A model generated the notes under the pieces. It was not told the DNA's origin, searched no databases, and was given only the letters and a program-made list of their open reading frames with translations. DNA of 64,000 nucleotides from Bradyrhizobium sp. CCGUVB1N3 (GTDB taxonomy: Bacteria > Pseudomonadota > Alphaproteobacteria > Rhizobiales > Xanthobacteraceae): positions 62,001-126,000 of the forward strand of contig NZ_JANADR010000002.1 in the NCBI RefSeq assembly GCF_024199925.1. The letters run 5' to 3'. How positions within the stretch are numbered: position 1 is the stretch's first letter; each line of letters begins with the position of its first letter. The position numbers were made by a program, and so were the translations under genes. Below, piece after piece: positions 58,391 through 64,000 of this stretch.

Positions 58391-58813
58391 TCAGCCGAGA
58401 GGTCGGGTTTGCCTGAAATGGAAACCGCTCGAAGTGAACCGCCTGGCCACGGCACGCACGTCACGTTCGCATGTTTCGAGCGCGATCTTCTGGGCGAGCA
58501 TGACGTCTCCGATCGGCAGAGCGCCGGCCGGCGAAAAACATAATCCCTCCCCCAGGCGGCCTCTTTCGTCGATCTCGCACACGTTCACCGAGGCCCCGAG
58601 GTGGATCCTGTATCGCTGTCCGCTGTCATTTCCGACGACCTCGAAGTAGCCCTTTTGGGCGAACTGCTCCCGCTGCGCCGGCGACAACCATTGCTGCAAG
58701 AGGCGCAGCGACCGGCCCTCCGGCGTCCGCTCGGCGCCGTGCCTGATGATAAGGGCCCGCATCGCTCGCCCCCGGGAACGGCCGCCCGGCGGCATCGATC
58801 GAAAGCCAAACAT
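58391..58813 (-). CDS. hypothetical protein of rhizobial type, 140 aa
   Basis: Core: RLLQQWLSPAQREQFAQKGY then FEVVGNDSGQRYRIHLGASV NVCEIDE and GDVMLAQKIALETCERD. I recall many Bradyrhizobium paralogs with this WLSPxQxxQFxxxGYFEVxG layout; the function is unknown. The short basic N-terminus may be non-native; a start at the inner Met (RALIIRHG) is possible. It is 15 nt downstream of the next gene on the same strand, so probably one transcript. Confidence 0.7.
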   Translation of the reverse strand: MFGFRSMPPGGRSRGRAMRALIIRHGAERTPEGRSLRLLQQWLSPAQREQFAQKGYFEVVGNDSGQRYRIHLGASVNVCEIDERGRLGEGLCFSPAGALPIGDVMLAQKIALETCERDVRAVARRFTSSGFHFRQTRPLG

Positions 58814-58828
58814 GGCAGGAACGCCGAC

Positions 58829-59050
58829 TTAGCCGCCGACCAGCCTGGGGAAGAAGACGGTTTCTTCCGCCTTCGGGTCGAACGATCGGATCTGCGAAAC
58901 CTGACCTGGACCGGTCCGGACCGCTGCGGTAAACCCGATATTCGTCAGTTCGTAGAACCGCTGCTCCGCCTTCGCCAGTTCTTGTGCGTCGTCGAGGTTG
59001 AAAGGATGACGGCTGTCGCCGCTGTGGTCCATCACGATCTGGATTGCCAT
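58829..59050 (-). CDS. small hypothetical protein, 73 aa
   Basis: The ATG at 59050 has GGAGG six bases upstream, and so is preferred over longer starts. The sequence IQIVMDHSGDSRHPFNLDDA then QELAKAEQRFYELTNIGFTA and AVRTGPGQVSQIRSFDP is a known small conserved protein of Bradyrhizobium with unknown role. It pairs with the 58391-58813 gene. Confidence 0.7.
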   Translation of the reverse strand: MAIQIVMDHSGDSRHPFNLDDAQELAKAEQRFYELTNIGFTAAVRTGPGQVSQIRSFDPKAEETVFFPRLVGG

Positions 59051-59149
59051 AATCGCCCTCCTCGGATTGCTGATAGCCATGGGACCTCGATCGAGTATCG
59101 AGCCAAAGTCGTGGATTTTCAAGGGTGGAGCATTCCATCGCAAGTTGCC

Positions 59150-59450
59150 GCTGGTCTACTGATCGCAGCGGCGCGCAGCCCAAGGCCGTTGCGCATCCGA
59201 CCGACGCGCGGCAGATGCATCGGGCAATCGTCAAGCTCATTGGGCTCGCCAAGCGCGCCGCCATCACGATCGGCCGTATACCCACGCTGACCAGTTCAAG
59301 CGCGCCCGGCGCCAACTCAAGTTCCTGCGAACACGGCTTGGCCGGATCATTCGCGGCATCCGCCTCAAGATTGATGGCGATGCGGTGCTGGAAGCTCGCT
59401 TCGGCCCGCTGCTCGGTTACACAATGTACTTTCTGCACCGGCTCCTGAAG
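59150..59450 (+). pseudogene. IS5-family transposase fragment
   Basis: Plus-strand pieces: AQPKAVAHPTDARQMHRAIV KLIGLAKRA, then FKRARRQLKFLRTRLGRIIR and IRLKIDGDAVLEARFGPLL. This is the middle part of the IS5-type transposase whose later part is seen at 29885-29970. It has frameshifts and is cut at LGYTMY. Confidence 0.65.
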
Positions 59451-59824
59451 CAGCTTGGACTGTTGCATCGGTATCACCGAGAGCCAGGGAATTGGACGAC
59501 GTTGCTTATTGCTGCGCGCGTGCGAGCGGCTCTTCCATCATGCTGTTCGGCGAACACCCACACCTGCCAAACTCAGAGAGCCTGGGCAACTCTCCGAGCA
59601 GATGGCCGGCGGACGTCATCAGCCGCCGGCCATCCTACGCTGCCTTGGGCCTGGGGGCTGGATAAGGCAGCGATCCACTGAGTGATCGCAAGCTTGCCCA
59701 TCGCCGATTAACAACCCGCGAACCAATTTCGGCAAGCTCCAGGCTTGATCGAACCCTAGAAATCGGTGGTCTTGCATTATTGAGCAAGCCCCCCGTTAGT
59801 CGGCGTTCAGCGTCGCAGCGGATT
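59451..59824. other. region without a supportable gene
   Basis: Frames continuing from the IS5 fragment lose similarity. No motif or RNA gene is seen. Confidence 0.3.
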
Positions 59825-59998
59825 CTATGGCTTTTGCTTATTCGCTGTTTCTCGCGCGGCCAAGCTAAGCTCCAATACTCTGAGCTGCTCGATCAGCAGG
59901 TCCACGATCTCTTCGTATTCAGCTGGCTTTAGTGAATCAACGCCGCGTAATGCCATTTGGTTCTGCAGGATCGTCGCCATCATGGCTTTGACGTTCAT
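59825..59998 (-). CDS. small helical ORF, 57 aa
   Basis: [20 protein letters not shown] then [29 protein letters not shown], stop at 59825. The start ATG overlaps the preceding stop (ATGA at 59995-59998), a translational-coupling arrangement that supports coding. The C-terminal half is a probable coiled coil. Unknown function. Confidence 0.5.
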   Translation of the reverse strand: MNVKAMMATILQNQMALRGVDSLKPAEYEEIVDLLIEQLRVLELSLAARETANKQKP

Positions 59999-60211
59999 GG
60001 GGCCTCGTCTGGAAATAAGATCGCGTCCAATTCAATTTGAAGTAGATGCCAAACATCACCGATGTGCAACGCCCGTAGAATTACGGGCAGCCTGTAGTGC
60101 CGCGAGATGTTCGCAGCGCACAAATAGGATGTCCTCGTCGGCCACCTTTCCCACCACTGCTTGGTTTCTGCTTTCACAGTGCGCCACCCCTGATCTGCGC
60201 CAGCTACGAGT
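59995..60211 (-). pseudogene. hypothetical gene, 5' end cut by IS3 copy B
   Basis: The remaining frame reads [40 protein letters not shown] and [20 protein letters not shown]. The upstream part is separated by the IS3 insertion at 60212. It is coupled to the 57-aa gene. The family is not recognised. Confidence 0.5.
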
Positions 60212-60261
60212 TGAACCGCCACGGGTTTGCCGGAGGCTCCAACTCCTGAGAGGATGGAGCC

Positions 60262-60591
60262 ATGACAAGCAAGACGACGAACAAGTTTTCACCCGAGGTC
60301 CGGGCTCGTGCGGTTCGGATGGTTCTGGATCATGCGAGCGAGCACCCGTCGCGGTGGGCGGCCGTGACCTCGATTGCGGCCAAGATCGGCTGCACACCGC
60401 AGACGCTGCACGACTGGGTCAAGAGGGACGAAGTCGATAGCGGACACCGGGCCGGCGTTCCGACCGACATGGCCGAGAAGCTGAAGGCGCTGGAGCGGGA
60501 GAACCGTGAGCTTCGGCAGGCGAATGAGATCCTGCGCAAGGCGAGCGCGTATTTTGCGATGGCGGAGCTCGACCGCCGGTCCAAGCCATGA
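60262..60591 (+). CDS. IS3 OrfA
   Basis: 109 residues: [39 protein letters not shown] and zipper [20 protein letters not shown]. It overlaps orfB by 4 nt; ribosomal frameshift near the overlap would make the OrfAB transposase. Confidence 0.93.
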   Translation: MTSKTTNKFSPEVRARAVRMVLDHASEHPSRWAAVTSIAAKIGCTPQTLHDWVKRDEVDSGHRAGVPTDMAEKLKALERENRELRQANEILRKASAYFAMAELDRRSKP

Positions 60592-61493
60592 TCGCCTTCA
60601 TCGACGATCATCGTGGGGCGCATGGGGTCGAGCCGATCTGCAAGGTCTTGCCGATCGCCCCTTCGACCTACCACGCCCATGTGGCCAGGCGGCGCGATCC
60701 TGCCAGGCTGTCGGCGCGCGCCAGGCAGGACGCTACCCTGAAGATCGAGGTTCGGCGGGTGTTCGATGAGAACTTCCGGGTCTATGGCGTGCGCAAGGTC
60801 TGGCGGCAGCTCGAGCGGGAAGGCTTCGATGTTGCCCGCTGCACGGTGGCGCGACTGATGCGGGACATGGGTTTGCAAGGAGTCATCCGCGGCAAACCCG
60901 TCAAGACCACGATCAGCGACAAGGCCGCGCCATGCCCGCTGGATCACGTCAACCGCCAGTTCAGGGCGCCAAGGCCGAACGTTCTTTGGCTCTCCGACTT
61001 CACCTATGTCGCGACCTGGACCGGCTTCGTCTACGTCGCCTTCGTCATCGATGCCTACGCCCGCAGGATCGTGGGGTGGCGGGTCTCGCGCACGGCGCAT
61101 GCGGGCTTCGTGCTCGATGCGCTGGAACAGGCCCTGCACGATCGCCGGCCGGTCCATCGCGGCGGGCTCGTGCACCACAGCGACAGGGGCAGCCAATACG
61201 TCTCGATCAAATACACCGAGCGTCTGGCTGAAGCTGGTATCGAACCTTCTGTCGGCAGCGTCGGGGACTCCTATGACAACGCTCTCGCCGAAACCATCAA
61301 CGGCCTCTACAAGGCCGAGGTGATCCATCGGCGCGGGCCATGGCGCAGCTTCGAGTCCGTCGAGTTCGCGACGCTGGAATGGGTGGACTGGTTCAACAAC
61401 CGAAGGCTCCTCGAGCCCATCGGCAACATCCCGCCGGCCGAAGCCGAGCAACGCTACTACGCCATGCTGGAACAACCCGCCATGGCGGCATAA
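60588..61493 (+). CDS. IS3 OrfB (rve integrase-type transposase)
   Basis: 301 residues. HTH_21-like region [23 protein letters not shown] triad: Asp in [14 protein letters not shown], Asp in [13 protein letters not shown] and Glu in [18 protein letters not shown]. Intact and probably active. Confidence 0.95.
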   Translation: MIAFIDDHRGAHGVEPICKVLPIAPSTYHAHVARRRDPARLSARARQDATLKIEVRRVFDENFRVYGVRKVWRQLEREGFDVARCTVARLMRDMGLQGVIRGKPVKTTISDKAAPCPLDHVNRQFRAPRPNVLWLSDFTYVATWTGFVYVAFVIDAYARRIVGWRVSRTAHAGFVLDALEQALHDRRPVHRGGLVHHSDRGSQYVSIKYTERLAEAGIEPSVGSVGDSYDNALAETINGLYKAEVIHRRGPWRSFESVEFATLEWVDWFNNRRLLEPIGNIPPAEAEQRYYAMLEQPAMAA

Positions 61494-61532
61494 CTTAAAC
61501 CAAATTGCCTCCGGCAAACCCGGGGCGGTTCA

Positions 61533-61851
61533 AGTCGGCAAAATGATCCGCACTTGCGAGCGCTTCGGGCCTCTTAGGCGGCGTCTCCGCTACGCCCAAG
61601 GTAGCAAGTCGCAAGCACACAACTCTGCTTGAAAGCGGAATGTTGCTCTGGAATTATCCATCAACCTGATGGTCGCGTTAGCGCGGTCCAGGTTTTGATT
61701 CTTTGGGGTATTTCGATGCAGGAAGTTACGTACAAGCCAATCTGGACCGTGCGCATTGCCTCATCGAGAATGTTACCGAAGGATTCCACGCCGATGACTG
61801 GGGCCGCGCCACCGAATCAGGTCGGTGGCGCCAATGGCGAGCGGGATCAGC
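61533..61851. other. spacer between IS3 and transposase fragment
   Basis: No complete gene is visible. The stretch includes the displaced 5' side of the gene cut by IS3 copy B and the presumed leader of the next transposase fragment. Confidence 0.3.
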
Positions 61852-62325
61852 ATGGGCGCACGGCGCGAGGTGTTGGCGGCGGTGGCGAAGCGCTACCGTA
61901 CGGCAGGGCGAGTTGAGAAGGGACGCATCCTTGATGAGTTGACGGCAACGACGGGTTGGCATCGCAAGCACGCGATGCGAGCATTGTCGGCAGCCGGAAG
62001 GAACAGGACCGGATTGCGATTGAGCGAGGAGGCGACCGTCGCAACCGAGCCTGCGAGCAGTCGGTGGCGCAAGTACGCCAGTGTGCGCGACGCGCTGATC
62101 GCGCTGTGGGAAGCCTCCGATCGCGTCTGCGGCAAGCGCCTCGTATCGATGATCCCAGCGCTGTTGCCCGCACTCGAGCGGCATGGTCGGCTGAAGCCGA
62201 CGAGCGAAGAGCGTGCGCTGCTGGCAACGATGAGCGCGGCGACAATCGATCGGATGTTGATTGACGCTAAAGTTGCGGCTGCTGGTGGTCGCCGGCGCCG
62301 GGGCGGGTTCAGGTGGATGCACTGA
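61852..62325 (+). pseudogene. ISNCY-like (integrase-core) transposase, N-terminal fragment
   Basis: GARREVLAAVAKRYRTAGRV then GRILDELTATTGWHRKHAMR AL and ALIALWEASDRVCGKRLVSM, ending RMLIDAKVAAAGG. This is the N-terminal DNA-binding part of a rhizobial integrase-core transposase. The rve catalytic domain is missing; the frame ends at a junction near 62300. Confidence 0.65.
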
Positions 62326-62425
62326 ATAAACAGCTTGCACAGGCTCGCGCAGACATTGCTGCTGAACAAGCCACCTTGCGGAAAGAGGTCGAAGAAGCTC
62401 GCCAAACTATCGTCGAAACGAGGGA
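62310..62425 (+). pseudogene. coiled-coil protein fragment interrupted by IS256 copy 4
   Basis: The frame reads VDALNKQLAQARADIAAEQA TLRKEVEEARQTIVETR, strongly coiled-coil. After removing IS256 copy 4 it continues ETALLICEC and stops in repeat copy e. Both ends are lost, so the parent gene is unknown. Confidence 0.45.
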
Positions 62426-63817
62426 GAGCTATGGCTGATTCTGGGTGACGCGGCCTGATCAGGCGGCGTGGCTTTCAGTGGTCGGAATGACCTCGATGCC
62501 GTCGGTGAACTTTACACCGGCGATGACCTTCGGCAACTGATTTGTTCCTTTCAGTCGGCGCCAGGTCTTCGATGCAGCGTCGATCAACTTGAACACCATC
62601 AGCTTGGCGGTTTTCGGCGAGAGCGATCCTTTCGTTCGCTCCGTGCGATGCCGCACCGTGGCGAACACGCTCTCGATCGGATTCGAGGTGCGCAGATGAA
62701 CCCAATGCTCGGCAGGGAAGTCGAAGAACGCGAGCAGCACCTCACGATCCTTGATCAAGCACTCGACCGCAGGTCCGTATTTGGCACGGTATTTCTCGAC
62801 GAAGGTGTCGATCGCGGTTTCGGCTTTCGCCCGGCTCGGCGCCAGATAGACGTTCCGCAGATCGTTCTTCATCGCGCGCTGCACGGATTTGGCGACCTTG
62901 TCGAGCACGTTGCTGACTTTGTGGCACCAGCACCGCTGGTGGCGCGTGCCAGAAGACCTCGTCGAGAGCCTTCCAGAACCCCAGCGCGCCGTCACCGACC
63001 GCCACTTGGGGAGCGATCCGCAGGCCGCGCTGCTTCACATCGATCAAGAGCTCACGCCAGCTCTGGGCGCTCTCGCGGGCGCCCACCTGGAAGCCGACCA
63101 ATTCCTTGCGGCCCTCCGGCGTCGCGCCGACCAGCACCAGGATACATTCGCTGTGATCCTCCATCCGGGCCTGCAAATAAACCCCATCGGCCCACAGATA
63201 GACGTAGCGCCGCGCCGACAGGTCACGTCGCTGCCAACGCTCGTACTCGGCCTGCCAGTCGGCCGTCAGGCGTGCAATCACCGACGGCGACAGGTTCGGC
63301 GCGTCCTTGCCGAGCAGCGCCGACAGCGCCTCCTGGAAGTCGCCGGTCGAGATGCCGCGCAGGTAAAGGATCGGCAGCAGGGCATCCAGGCTCTTCGTCC
63401 GCCGCGCCCACAGCGGCAGGATCGCCGAGCTGAAGCGGATCCGATCGGCTGAGCTGGCGCCGCGGTCTCTCACCTTGGGCCGGGCGACCTCGATTGCGCC
63501 GATCCCCGTGGCAATCTTGCGCGTAGGGCCATGGCCGTGCCGGACCACACGGGCGCGGCCACCCGGCAGCTTCAGCTCCGCCGTCGTCTCCAGAAACGCC
63601 TGCAGTTCGATTTCGACCGCCCTGGCGAGCAGATCACGGGCTCCATTGCGCAGGATTTCTGTCAGTGGATCGTCAACCGCCGACCGCTGACGGAAAGGGA
63701 GAATCTTGGTAGTCTCGTTCATGGCGTATCGCTCTCCTTGAGGTTCTGGCAGGCTCGACACCCGCCTCGATACGCCGCCTCTCTCAACCCGTCATCACCC
63801 AGTTTCGGCCATAGCTC
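62426..63817 (-). mobile_element. IS256-family element, copy 4 (1392 bp)
   Basis: Same ends as copy 3, flanked by a perfect 9-bp duplication AACGAGGGA (62417-62425 and 63818-63826). It shares with copy 1 the 2-bp deletion in the transposase gene. Confidence 0.95.
62459..63722 (-). pseudogene. IS256 transposase, 2-bp frameshift (copy 4)
   Basis: The ATG at 63722 (MNETTKILPF). It is broken at ALDEVF by the same missing GG as copy 1, leaving a 326-residue N-terminal frame and a C-terminal frame with the catalytic Glu. It cannot make full transposase but was evidently moved, presumably by transposase from an intact copy. Confidence 0.9.
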
Positions 63818-63842
63818 AACGAGGGAGACTGCCCTGCTTATC

Positions 63843-63969
63843 TGTGAATGCTGATCGAACATTGCCCCCCCATCGGCGTCGTCGAGACCCTTTCAGGCCG
63901 TTGATTTCATTGATTTGAGATGACGGGACCCCTACGCCGATCATGGTCGAGACCTCACGGCGAAACACA
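63843..63969 (+). repeat. dispersed 127-bp repeat, copy e
   Basis: TGTGAATGCTGATCGAACAT at the left and CGGCGAAACACA at the right; of the same subgroup as copy a. It truncates the coiled-coil fragment a few residues after the IS256 copy 4 insertion site. Confidence 0.88.
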
Positions 63970-64000
63970 GGGTCTCCTTTATCAGTGTGAAGGGTGTGGG

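Larger units (their letters stand above)
60212..61532 (+). mobile_element. IS3-family element, complete copy B (1321 bp)
   Basis: Left end TGAACCGCCACGGGTTTGCC and right end GGCAAACCCGGGGCGGTTCA are inverted repeats. A 3-bp direct repeat AGT flanks it (60209-60211 and 61533-61535). orfA and orfB overlap as expected for programmed -1 frameshifting. Confidence 0.95.

Noticed and set aside
1..64000. CRISPR array
   Set aside because: No regularly spaced short repeats; the only dispersed repeats are the 126-bp element, IS copies and NRPS modules.

Overview
The window looks like an accessory, island-type stretch from a GC-rich alphaproteobacterium of the Rhizobiales, most likely Bradyrhizobium or a close relative. 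This rests on recognisable rhizobial protein types (DUF459 SGNH protein, Ti-type TraA relaxase fragment, second FtsZ, small Bradyrhizobium-type hypothetical proteins) and on an unusually dense load of insertion sequences (IS66, IS256, IS3, IS110, IS701, IS5, IS1380 and Tn3 types) and group II introns. No database search was run; family calls come from reading motifs.

Layout. 0-7.4 kb: a periplasmic DUF459 protein, a small hypothetical protein, remnants of traA, IS110 and Tn3 transposases, an FtsZ paralog lacking the usual C-terminal tail, and an nrdA fragment. 7.4-11.9 kb: an IS66 element whose transposase gene is split by a group II intron with exactly definable ends. 12.0-22.9 kb: one 3.6-kilo-residue nonribosomal peptide synthetase (minus strand) read as T-E/C-A(Thr)-T-C-A(Ala-like)-T-E/C-A(Phe)-T-TE. 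Its three A domains are almost identical except for the roughly 450-bp segment that makes the substrate pocket. 23.6-30.3 kb: IS256, IS110 and IS701 debris, a second group II intron, and IS110, IS5 and DUF4209 fragments. 30.4-32.2 kb: htpG. 32.5-37.9 kb: a subtilase fragment, a complete IS66, a GNAT acetyltransferase and an amidohydrolase fragment.

38.0-46.1 kb is the defence-like core. It holds a decayed tyrosine integrase, a tRNA-Leu(UAA) gene carrying a cyanobacterial-type group I intron, and then four closely spaced co-directional genes: an AAA ATPase plus subtilase pair (IetAS type) and an OLD-family nuclease plus UvrD-like helicase pair (Gabija type). Further HEPN-like genes, one intact and one truncated, lie at 53.3-54.8 kb.

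46.3-53.0 kb: IS3 and ParA fragments, then an apparently intact catabolic or uptake cassette (FCD-type GntR regulator, Tat-exported binding protein, ATPase, two permeases) resembling polyamine-type ABC importers. 53.0-64.0 kb: IS256 copies (two with perfect 9-bp target duplications, one of them splitting a DUF2939 gene), a complete IS3 element, and small hypothetical genes.

A 125-127-bp dispersed repeat with TGT...ACA ends occurs five times (35.7, 46.7, 53.0, 55.2 and 63.8 kb). It nearly always sits where another gene or IS is cut off, so it seems to have shaped the region. The candidates most worth following are the pocket-swapped NRPS, the intron-bearing tRNA-Leu beside the IetAS-Gabija cluster, the HEPN pair, and the dispersed repeat.
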